Of a stretch of 37,744 nucleotides of DNA, positions 24,201-31,078 are shown one piece after another (positions within the stretch are counted from its first letter, which is position 1; each line of letters begins with the position of its first letter). Source of the stretch: Agromyces humi (GTDB lineage: Bacteria; Actinomycetota; Actinomycetes; Actinomycetales; Microbacteriaceae); contig NZ_WJSP02000010.1 of NCBI RefSeq assembly GCF_009720255.1, positions 1 to 37,744 on the forward strand. Reading direction: 5' to 3'. Under the pieces are notes generated by a model. That model was not told the DNA's origin and made no database searches. It was given only the letters and a program-made list of their open reading frames with translations. The position numbers and the translations under genes are program-made.

Positions 24201-27200
24201 CATCCGTGTTCACGATCTCGCAGTCGACGCTCGCGCCGAGCTGCGTGACCGTGAGCGTGGCGTTCGTCGCGCCGTCGGTCGTCGACAGGGTGAACGCGTC
24301 CTCGCCCTGCGGCGAGGTGCACGACCAGGTCTGCGAGACCTCGTACGCGACGCCGTCCTCCCAGACGGTGGACACCTCGTTGAGCGTGTAGCCCGTGTCG
24401 ACCAGCACCGAGCCGGTGGCCGAGCCGTCACCGCTGAAGGTGTCGGCGTCGTCGCCCACGTTCGTGCCGCTGAGGGTCCAGTCGGCCGCTACGGCGTCGC
24501 CGCCGTGCGCGTTGTCGACGATCTTCTCGAGCGTCACCTCCTGCTCGCAGTCGACCTCGTTCGTCACCGTGAACACGTTGTGAGTGTCGACGAGGGTCTC
24601 GAGGCCGGTGCCGTCGGTGCCGACGAGCTCGCAGCCCTCGGGGATGACGACGTCGGTCTCGTCGATCGACACCTCGTCGTCCTCGACGTAGGGCCCGTAC
24701 TCCTCGCCCCAGGCGACCGGATCGCCGTCGAGCGTCGGCGTGGCCTCGAAGCCCTCGGGCAGCGCATCGCTGTCCCAGGCGATCGGGTCGCCGCCGTCGA
24801 TCACCCAGAGCTTCTGGAGCTCGACCACCACCGGGACGTCGAAGCAGGCCTCGGACTCGTAGTCGTCGCCCGAGACGACGAGCGCGCCGTTCAGCAGGCC
24901 CTGGCCGCCCTCACCGTCGCAGCGGTGGGAGGCGTCGCCGGGCACGTCGTCCACGGTGAAGGACACCACGACGTCGAAGGTGTGGGTCACGCCGCCGGGC
25001 AGCGCCTCGTCCTCCACGACGGTGTCGTCGGTGGAGTCCGCGCCATTCCAAGCGGGGTTCACCGTGACATCCGCGCTGCTGATCTCCCGGTCGACGATCG
25101 TGACATCACCCGTGAAGTCGGGCGTGTCGCTGAGGTCGTAGACGAGGCCCTGGTCGGCGCTGAGGTTCCGCACCGTGATCTGGTAGCCGGCCTCCCAGTG
25201 GTCGCCGGCCCACACGACGCCGCCGACCGTGGTCTTCACGACCTCGGGCTGGGCGGGGAGGCCGCAGCCGGTGTCGGTCTGGGTGGTGGTGCCCGAGGTG
25301 AGGGACGCCTCGTTGAGGAATCCGACGTTCGGCTCGCCCTCGGTCGCGTCACAGGTGCCCGTGGTGGGGTCCGCGAACGCGTCGGCGTCGACCGTCGCCG
25401 TGACCGTCACCGTGTAGGTGTCGACCTCGTCGATGCCGATGATCTTCGGCGAGCCCACGATGGTCTCCGTCGGGTTCGCCTCGGGATCGGCCCAGTCGCC
25501 CTCGTCGCCCTCGCCCGCCCACTCGGCCGAGAGGATCTCGACCTCGGGGCCGAAGCGCAGCGTGTCGCTGAGCGTGTACTTCGTGATGAAGTCGGCGTTG
25601 CCGGTGACCGTCACGTCGTACACGGCGGTCCAGACGCCGTCGCCGTCCTGCGTCACGGTCGGGTCGCTCTTCACCACGGTCGGCACGCCGCCGTCGGTGA
25701 TGTCGGTGCACTCCTCGTCGTCGCGCACGATCTCCCCGCTCGTCAGCACGGCCTCGTTGAAGAAGCCCTTGCCGGGAGCGGGTGCGGCGACGGTGCACTC
25801 GAGGTCGGCCTCGGGCACGCTGCCCGAGGGGACGTCGACGTTCAGCACGATCGTGAAGACGTCGGTCTCGCCGGCTGCGATCGGCTCATCGGTCGCGACG
25901 ACGATGTCGGTCGTGCCGTCATAGGCCACGGTCGGGCCGCCGTCGATCACGTAGGAGTTGTAGATCACGCCCGCGGGGAACTGCGGGTCGTCGATGAGCG
26001 AGTAGAAGCCCGGCTTGGACCCCGGCGCGGTGTTGGCGACCGTGAGCGTGTAGCTCACGTTCCAGCTGCCGTCGGGCTGCTGGACTGCCGTCGCCCCGGT
26101 CTTCGCGATCGTGGGCGCGCTCGGGTTGTCGCACGCGGTGTCGGTGGTGTCCTCGCCGCCGACCGTGAGCACGGCGGCGTTGTTGAACGCGCCGTCGCTC
26201 GCGTCCGACGGACAGGCCGTCTGCGCCGGGGTGAGGTCGGGGCCGTCGAGGGCGATGCCCGTCACGGTGATCCGATACGTCGTCGAGGCGTTCCCCGCGA
26301 GGTACGCGTCGACGGCGAGGTCGCCGGACCCGGCCCACGACGTGGGGTACGGCGCGCCGTCCTTCGTGACGGCATAGCCCGCTCCGCTGAGGTCGATGCC
26401 CGCACCGAAGTGCAGTTCGTCGGCCAGGGAGTACGTGCCGCCGAACGCGTCCGTGTTCGTCACGACGACGTCGTAGGCGATCGTCCAGAGGCCGTCGGCG
26501 CCCTGCGACACCGAGCCGAACACCACGGACTTCTCGTGCACGATGTCGGGGGTGTCCACGGTGACGCAGCCGGTGGCATCCGTCTCCTGGTTGCCCGAGA
26601 GGAGCGTGGCCGTGTTGTTCAGGCCGTTGTCGGACGGGCAGGTGTAGGCCGGGTCATCCGCCCCGATGCGCACCGTCACGGCGATCTGGTAGACGTGCTG
26701 GTCGACCCCGGGGGTTCCCGGGAGCGAGACGCCGTCGGCGAGCAGGGTGTTCGGCGCGAGCCCGGTCCAGCCCACCACGGTGGGCACCGGCGACGACACG
26801 ACGCTCGCGGTGCCGACGACCTCGGCCGAGGCCGGCAGGTCGAGGGCGTCCTCGAGGTCGTAGATCACGCCGATCGTGGCCGACGGGTTCAGGACGGTGA
26901 TCGTGTACGGGAGGGTCCACGTGCCGTCGCCGTTCGCGACCGCAGCACCGCCCACCTTCGTGATCGTGGGGTTCACCGGCTCGGCACAGGCGTCGTCCTC
27001 TCCGACGGTCTGGCCGTTCACCGACAGGGTCGCGGTGTTCAGGAATCCGCCGTCGTCACCCGAGGTCGGAGCGGGGCAGGCCAGCTCGTTGTCGGGGTCG
27101 GCGAAGGCGCCGGCGTCCACCTGCGCCTGCACGACGACCGTCCAGGTGTCGGTCGCACCGGCGGGCAGGGACCTGCCGGCGGTGAACGTCTGCACGCTGC

Positions 27201-30200
27201 CGAAGCCGCCGGCGAACGGATGCGACGGGCCGCCGTTCGGCTCGGCGTAGTCGGCGTCGAGGATCGTGATGTCACCGCCGAAGCCGAGCTGGTCGGCCAG
27301 CCCGTAGGTGACCGGCGCGAAGGCGCTCGGGTTCTTCACGTCGATCGTGTAGGTGATCGTCCACGTGCCGTCGGGGTTCATGACCGGGACGGCGACGTTC
27401 TTGACGACGGTCGGCGTGAACGGCTTCAGCGTGTTGGTCACGACGCAGGCCACCGAGTCGCCGGCGCCGAGGGCGCCGACGGCCGGGCCGGGCACGTTCG
27501 CGCCGCCGTTCTTCGAGCACTGCCAGGTGCCAGCCTGGAACTGGTCCGCGTTCGGCAGCGCCGTCGACTCGGCGAGCGTCAGTGCCACGCCGGCGGGCAC
27601 CGTCACGAAGCCGGGGGTGCCACCGGCACCGGATGCCACGACGGCGGCGGTGTCGTTCCGGGTGGCGCTCAGCGTCCAGGCCGTGTCGGGTGCCACGCCG
27701 CCGGTGACCACCTTGTCGAGTGACAGCTTCGGCGGGATCGGACGGTTCGTGATCACGCAGGTCGCGCTGTCGAGCGCCGGGAGGGTGACGGTCGTCGTCG
27801 TGACGTAGGTGCCGTTCGGACCGGTGTCGCACTGGATGGAGACCTGCTCCCAGCCGGCGGGGCCACCGGACTCGGAGATCGTGTAGGCCTTGCCCGGCCG
27901 GACCGAGATCGTCTGGCCCGTGGTGACGGTCTGGGCGTCGAGCCCGGGGATCGCCGGGGCGCTCGGCGTGGCCGTGAGGCTCCACGCGGCCGGGTTCGCG
28001 GTGATGCCGTCGATCGGCTGGAGGGTCTTCACGAGGGTGAGCCGTGCGGTCTGGTTCACCGCGGTGCACTGCACCCAGTTGCCGAAGCCGACGTTCACGC
28101 CGCCGTTGAGACCACCGGCGTTGCCGCCGGTCGGCTGGCCGTTGGCATCCAGCGGAACGCACGCCCAGCTGCCAGTGGAACCGGGCACCGAGAGCACCGG
28201 GTCGCGGTTGTCGAGCTGCGTGTAGCGCGGATCGCCGCCCGACTCGGCGAGCGGGTAGACCACGCCCGGCGTGATCGTGCCGGTGACGCCGGAGCCGCTG
28301 TCCTGGCCCTCGGGGAACGCGAGGGCTCCACCGCCGGGTGTCAGGGCGTCGAGCGTCCAGAGGTTGGTCGGCACGGCGTCGTCGGCGACGTCCTTGCGCA
28401 GGGTCAGTCGCGTCGGGCACGTCACGGTATTCGTGATCTGCACCGAGTTCGCCCCGGCCACGAGCTGGAGCTGGTAGGGGTTCGTCAGGGGCACGTTCGT
28501 GCCGCTGCCGTTCACCTGCGTCACCGTCTTGCTGACGACCGTGCAGAGGGTCGGCAGGGCACCGAGGGTCTCGTTGATCGGGATGGTCTGCCCGGCGGAG
28601 AATCCGCCGACGACGTTGCCGAAGCCGGTGCCCTGGCCGTTCACCACGGCGTTGCCGGTGAGGGCGGGGTTCTGGCCGTGCGGGATCGCCGGCTGACCGT
28701 TGATCGCCCAGAGCTTGTTCACCACGACCGTGGCCGCCGGGTTCGGCGCCTGGTTGTAGAAGGTGCAGCTGACCGCCGTGCTCGGGCTGACCGGCACGTT
28801 GACGCCCGGCTGCCCGGGCACGGTGTTGTTGTTCGTCACGCCCGCGATGATCGGCTGGGCGGGATCGCTGAGGTTGCGACAGACCGCGTTGAGGCCCGAC
28901 TGCGGCAGGCCCGTGAATCCGGCCTGCATCGTCTCGCGGATCACCACGGTCCCCGTGGTGGTCCCGCCCGTGAAGTCCAGCGGGTAGTTGATCGAGCCGG
29001 TGCCCGCGCCGGTCTGCCCGTTCGCCGGGTTCGGGGTTCCGACCGAGACGCCTGCGGAGGGGTTGGTGGCGGAGATGGCCCAGCCCCCGGTCGGCTGCGC
29101 CTGCGCGATCGTCCCGCCCGGCGGCACGACCTGCTTCACCACGCTCACGGATCCCTGGCAGTTGCCGAGGGCGAGCTGGCGGAGGGCCGCTCCTGCCGCG
29201 GCGTAGTTCTCGGTCTGGTAGTAGTCGGCCGTGCCGGCATTGCTGCCGTTGTACGCCGTCGCTCCCGAGATCGCTCGCAGGTTCAGCGCGGTGTCGGCAT
29301 TGCTGACGCCGTTGCCGACGCCGAGGGCGATGACGCGGGTGTTCTCGGACTTGATGGCGTTCGCCGAGAAGATGGCGTTCTCGACCTCGCGCATACGGGT
29401 GAAGTCGCCGGGCGCGGTCTCGGAGCCGTAGATCGTCGGGTTGCCGTCGGTGAGGATGATCGCGACGTCGTAGGCCGTCGGCGAGACGGCGACCTGGTGG
29501 AGGCCGCGATCCCAGTTCGTGGTTCCGTTCGTCGGTGCGGTGAGCCCGTTGATCCAGCCGTTGACCGTCGCCGCTCCGCCGGCCGTCGACACCGGGGTGA
29601 TCGGCCGGTTCTGGTTGTTGCTGTTGTTGGCCGGGGCCGAGGCGGCGAAGGTGAAGAGGCCGACGCGTGACGGCGTTCCCGTCAGCGAGTCGACCAGTGT
29701 CACGCCGGCCGCGCGGGCCTGCGCGATGAAGGGGTTCACCGAGCCGGAGAGGTCCATGATGAGCGCGACGTCGAGGCCGCACTGCTGCGGGGCGGCGATG
29801 TTGTTGCGCGACGTCTGCCAGACGCCTCCGGATGCGTCGCGGTTGGTGTTGCCCGAGCTCACCATGAACTCGGCCGGCGGGGTGGTCGTGTACGTCTGGC
29901 CCTGCCGGATCTGCCAGGTGCCGCCCTGAAGCAGGCCGACGCGGAAGCTGTAGCTCGTGGCCTCGTTGTCGCCGCCGAACGCGTCACCCGTGCGCAGGCT
30001 GGGGTTCGTGAAGTATCCCGCGGGCGCGGCGATCTGCCGCACCCACATCTGGCGGTCTCGGTTGAGGCCGCCCGGATCGGTGTCGGGCACGACGAAGCTG
30101 CAGTCGCCCGCGGCATCCGCGGTACAGCTGAAGAGGAGCGTGCCGCCCGTGCGGGCGGTGTAGAGACCGAGCTGCACGCCCGGGAGCGCGGAGATCGAGT

Positions 30201-30738
30201 TCGGGTCGGCGGTGCTGCGCACGTCGCCCGTGCGAACGGTGATGACCGCGCTGTCGCCCGTGGCCGGGGGGACCGCGAAGACGCCGACGTCGGCCTGCAC
30301 GTCGTCAGGTGCCGTGGTGCGCTGCTGCGGTGCGTCGGTCGGCTCGTCGGTCTCCGGTGTCTCATCGGTCGACGTCTCGTCCGACGTCTCGTCCGACGGC
30401 TCGTCCGAAGGCTCCTCAGTGCCCTCGGCCGGAGTCTCCGTCGACTCGGCCGGGTCCGTCGCCGGATCCGTCGCGGGGTCCGTCGCGGCGGAGGACTCCT
30501 CGGTCGGTGCGACGGTCGTCGTCGCCTCCGAGGTCTCGCTCGTCGACGCATCGGTCCCCGGATCGTCCGCCGGATCCGCGAAGGCCATCGTGGGCAGTCC
30601 GATCGCCAGCATGCCCGCGACCGCCACGGCCGCCACGGCCCCGCGGAACGTGCGCCTGCGCCGCTCGACCCGCTCTCGACGGCTGCGGCGCGTCGTGGAG
30701 GCGCCAGTGGATGAGGAACGGTCGAACAAGCTGTCCAT
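21223..30738 (-). CDS. Giant VWA-domain, multi-repeat cell-wall-anchored surface protein (3171 aa)
   Basis: Predicted secreted protein, probably an adhesin or fibre-like surface structure. Layout: basic N-terminus and signal peptide (1-54, RRRRTFRG then a hydrophobic core ending MAFA); acidic Asp/Glu/Ser/Thr/Pro stalk (about 55-135); a SpaA-like beta domain (about 180-300); a von Willebrand A domain (about 317-525) with MIDAS residues DLSGS (from 329), Thr near 407 and LTDG near 431; five beta-sandwich repeats to about 1105; eight DUF7507/DUF11-like repeats of about 140 residues (six at 1107-1970, two at 2290-2570); further beta domains; and a C-terminal module shared with the next gene (about 2840-3110). 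It ends in TAVTGF, a hydrophobic helix and RRRR, a sortase-type signal. The ATG at 30738 directly precedes the signal peptide; an ATG at 30894 would add 52 atypical residues. The ligand is unknown. Confidence 0.85.
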   Translation of the reverse strand: MDSLFDRSSSTGASTTRRSRRERVERRRRTFRGAVAAVAVAGMLAIGLPTMAFADPADDPGTDASTSETSEATTTVAPTEESSAATDPATDPATDPAESTETPAEGTEEPSDEPSDETSDETSTDETPETDEPTDAPQQRTTAPDDVQADVGVFAVPPATGDSAVITVRTGDVRSTADPNSISALPGVQLGLYTARTGGTLLFSCTADAAGDCSFVVPDTDPGGLNRDRQMWVRQIAAPAGYFTNPSLRTGDAFGGDNEATSYSFRVGLLQGGTWQIRQGQTYTTTPPAEFMVSSGNTNRDASGGVWQTSRNNIAAPQQCGLDVALIMDLSGSVNPFIAQARAAGVTLVDSLTGTPSRVGLFTFAASAPANNSNNQNRPITPVSTAGGAATVNGWINGLTAPTNGTTNWDRGLHQVAVSPTAYDVAIILTDGNPTIYGSETAPGDFTRMREVENAIFSANAIKSENTRVIALGVGNGVSNADTALNLRAISGATAYNGSNAGTADYYQTENYAAAGAALRQLALGNCQGSVSVVKQVVPPGGTIAQAQPTGGWAISATNPSAGVSVGTPNPANGQTGAGTGSINYPLDFTGGTTTGTVVIRETMQAGFTGLPQSGLNAVCRNLSDPAQPIIAGVTNNNTVPGQPGVNVPVSPSTAVSCTFYNQAPNPAATVVVNKLWAINGQPAIPHGQNPALTGNAVVNGQGTGFGNVVGGFSAGQTIPINETLGALPTLCTVVSKTVTQVNGSGTNVPLTNPYQLQLVAGANSVQITNTVTCPTRLTLRKDVADDAVPTNLWTLDALTPGGGALAFPEGQDSGSGVTGTITPGVVYPLAESGGDPRYTQLDNRDPVLSVPGSTGSWACVPLDANGQPTGGNAGGLNGGVNVGFGNWVQCTAVNQTARLTLVKTLQPIDGITANPAAWSLTATPSAPAIPGLDAQTVTTGQTISVRPGKAYTISESGGPAGWEQVSIQCDTGPNGTYVTTTTVTLPALDSATCVITNRPIPPKLSLDKVVTGGVAPDTAWTLSATRNDTAAVVASGAGGTPGFVTVPAGVALTLAESTALPNADQFQAGTWQCSKNGGANVPGPAVGALGAGDSVACVVTNTLKPFTPTVVKNVAVPVMNPDGTWTITYTIDVKNPSAFAPVTYGLADQLGFGGDITILDADYAEPNGGPSHPFAGGFGSVQTFTAGRSLPAGATDTWTVVVQAQVDAGAFADPDNELACPAPTSGDDGGFLNTATLSVNGQTVGEDDACAEPVNPTITKVGGAAVANGDGTWTLPYTITVLNPSATIGVIYDLEDALDLPASAEVVGTASVVSSPVPTVVGWTGLAPNTLLADGVSLPGTPGVDQHVYQIAVTVRIGADDPAYTCPSDNGLNNTATLLSGNQETDATGCVTVDTPDIVHEKSVVFGSVSQGADGLWTIAYDVVVTNTDAFGGTYSLADELHFGAGIDLSGAGYAVTKDGAPYPTSWAGSGDLAVDAYLAGNASTTYRITVTGIALDGPDLTPAQTACPSDASDGAFNNAAVLTVGGEDTTDTACDNPSAPTIAKTGATAVQQPDGSWNVSYTLTVANTAPGSKPGFYSLIDDPQFPAGVIYNSYVIDGGPTVAYDGTTDIVVATDEPIAAGETDVFTIVLNVDVPSGSVPEADLECTVAAPAPGKGFFNEAVLTSGEIVRDDEECTDITDGGVPTVVKSDPTVTQDGDGVWTAVYDVTVTGNADFITKYTLSDTLRFGPEVEILSAEWAGEGDEGDWADPEANPTETIVGSPKIIGIDEVDTYTVTVTATVDADAFADPTTGTCDATEGEPNVGFLNEASLTSGTTTQTDTGCGLPAQPEVVKTTVGGVVWAGDHWEAGYQITVRNLSADQGLVYDLSDTPDFTGDVTIVDREISSADVTVNPAWNGADSTDDTVVEDEALPGGVTHTFDVVVSFTVDDVPGDASHRCDGEGGQGLLNGALVVSGDDYESEACFDVPVVVELQKLWVIDGGDPIAWDSDALPEGFEATPTLDGDPVAWGEEYGPYVEDDEVSIDETDVVIPEGCELVGTDGTGLETLVDTHNVFTVTNEVDCEQEVTLEKIVDNAHGGDAVAADWTLSGTNVGDDADTFSGDGSATGSVLVDTGYTLNEVSTVWEDGVAYEVSQTWSCTSPQGEDAFTLSTTDGATNATLTVTQLGASVDCEIVNTDVAPKLTLVKTVEPAEVAGDFPPTLWTLTASDGDTEVLSGAGGATGEVDSNTPYTLGESADFPEADEFEGGDWVCTVTSTDPNTPAELEGADVTLEPGQTVTCEIVNTAKPAEYTVDKTVSSTEQLPDGSWVIVYSLEVENLSGVSPLTYDLEDDLDLFGSGITVDEASWTGPDGASGSWDDLPATTTATLADDVVLPAATTHVYTITVGATVTEEAWEDQTTECSQETVEEGGFRNVGTLTVDGLPNEVSACDEPGQATAEKLVTGPATNLGLGNWEVEYEITVTNDSDDDLFYDLSDTPAFPAGVVITSAVATDPNGDVVASWNGDTDTTLTTGDLIAAATTEVWTITIQAFVANIQSIDTVDCVASETGNGFFNGATFGNGTIVTELDDCTNIPVGQIGLQKFVDNSAFANIDLGGLTPLQANAWNLLAAGLVNVGGIGSGQLVFTVPTGTYSLSETPNATGLANPLLQFYENGGWGCVRGGQPTDATVVLGARVDCQVTNVAEPVDVGIVKEYVLPEGQTAVEEGDAFEYTLTVTNHGTEPVTNVVVSDLLPDTLEITGPATFDPDSGDFVENTVGNQFSATAAGPFGPGTITTITIPVLFTVVPVDAPPAVGPDDPPPVIPPLDSDPIPNEACVEVDEDDLFTTNDCDDVDVPVKRIDSGAYVRCVNDVPWLYYDISVTDNVAPADITVTWVSADGTQTKVETIPWDARTGRLLWPGAAVDANGIPYAFPGWRPITEQDLITPPTPGTRFLDLILDETVPTYPWRDQVNPASITFSINPSEEVLAVYPQALPTCAIERPSELVIEKTASVTSTKPDASFSYTLGVTSVGTGAADTVEIFDTIPTHLRVDSITTDPAPAFPRWEDCEVTGKDSAGYGGTLHCDLLGVLGPNITTAPDIVLGVHVRPGTTASSIVNTGEVCWDDADTGDDVPDLTECAEDAVTVSLPQKTAVTGFASEPWLWFGGGLMLLGGLGVAWVLIRRRRGTVSGD
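21911..22048. repeat. Direct repeat, copy 1, in the C-terminal module of giant gene 1
   Basis: About 138 bp coding the module with PGWRPITEQDLITPPTPG. It aligns without gaps to 31770-31907 at roughly 90% identity by eye, in the same orientation about 9.86 kb away. The shared module extends further on both sides at lower identity. Confidence 0.8.
30371..30418. repeat. Tandem 12-bp repeat in the acidic stalk of giant gene 1
   Basis: Four units of GACGTCTCGTCC, the first two identical and the last two diverged, coding SDET/SDEP-type tetrapeptides. Because 12 bp is four codons, slippage would lengthen or shorten the stalk without a frameshift. Confidence 0.7.
30452..30487. repeat. Tandem 12-bp repeat coding ATDP units
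   Basis: Three units of the form GGGTCCGTCGCC, with one or two changes each, coding repeated Ala-Thr-Asp-Pro in the stalk after the signal peptide. Like the neighbouring array it can vary in frame. Confidence 0.65.
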
Positions 30739-30765
30739 GGTTGTCGAACCTTCGCGTCGGGGGGT

Positions 30766-30796
30766 GGCGCAGATCTGAGGATTGCGCAACTGCGCC
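30766..30796. promoter_or_regulatory. Inverted repeat in the leader of giant gene 1
   Basis: GGCGCAG and CTGCGCC flank 17 bases that include the palindrome TTGCGCAA, 28-58 bp before the start codon. It could fold in the mRNA leader or bind a protein. Confidence 0.3.
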
Positions 30797-30813
30797 GAGT
30801 CAAGCAGAGCGAA

Positions 30814-30966
30814 CGGGGGACACGACAGGGTGCGCTCGACACCAATACGGGGGACAAGGTCCGTTTCGAAACCGCGTCTGATCAGGCATTGCAAGCACTT
30901 GTCACCCGAAGACGGGGTACCTGTCCCCCGTCACTCGCGTCCGAGGGCGAGGGACTTCGGGGGACA
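30814..30966. promoter_or_regulatory. Cluster of four CGGGGGACA motifs, candidate operator of giant gene 1
   Basis: The 9-mer CGGGGGACA occurs on the plus strand at 30814-30822, 30848-30856 and 30958-30966, and on the minus strand at 30922-30930. The inverted copy is part of a 22-bp palindrome (30911-30932), GACGGGGTAC-CT-GTCCCCCGTC, whose arms match at nine of ten positions. Four exact copies in 153 bp upstream of one gene point to cooperative binding by a regulator. Confidence 0.55.
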
Positions 30967-31027
30967 TCGGCGTCACGGCGGGCGTTCCCGCCACCATCCG
31001 GTTCCGCCCCGCGCCCGCACCGCGCGC

Positions 31028-31061
31028 CGAAGGGGCCGGCGCTCGCGCGCCGACCCCTTCG
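31028..31061 (-). terminator. Terminator of the second giant surface-protein gene
   Basis: CGAAGGGG and CCCCTTCG enclose CGGCG/CGCCG with one internal C-A position. On the minus-strand transcript that position becomes a U-G wobble, giving a continuous 14-pair stem with a six-base loop. It lies 17 nt after the stop codon. Confidence 0.6.
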
Positions 31062-31078
31062 GTTCGTTCCCCCCGGCC

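Larger units (their letters stand above)
30739..31078. other. 340-bp region between the two giant genes
   Basis: No credible gene is seen here. From right to left on the minus strand it contains the terminator of giant gene 2 (31028-31061), a GC-rich stretch, a cluster of four CGGGGGACA 9-mers (30814-30966), an inverted repeat GGCGCAG/CTGCGCC (30766-30796) and the leader of giant gene 1. A weak GAAGG lies about 12 bases before the ATG at 30738. The promoter itself could not be placed with confidence. Confidence 0.6.

Noticed and set aside
21118-27723. A 2201-codon open frame on the plus strand opposite giant gene 1
   Set aside because: Arg/Gly/Asp/His/Val-rich translation with no domain, signal or motif. 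It is the antisense of a GC-rich repetitive gene whose minus-strand protein has clear domains.
30739-30894. Upstream ATG at 30894 as the start of giant gene 1
   Set aside because: It would add 52 residues ahead of the signal peptide and overlap two of the operator motifs, with no ribosome site. The ATG at 30738 directly precedes the basic region of the signal peptide.
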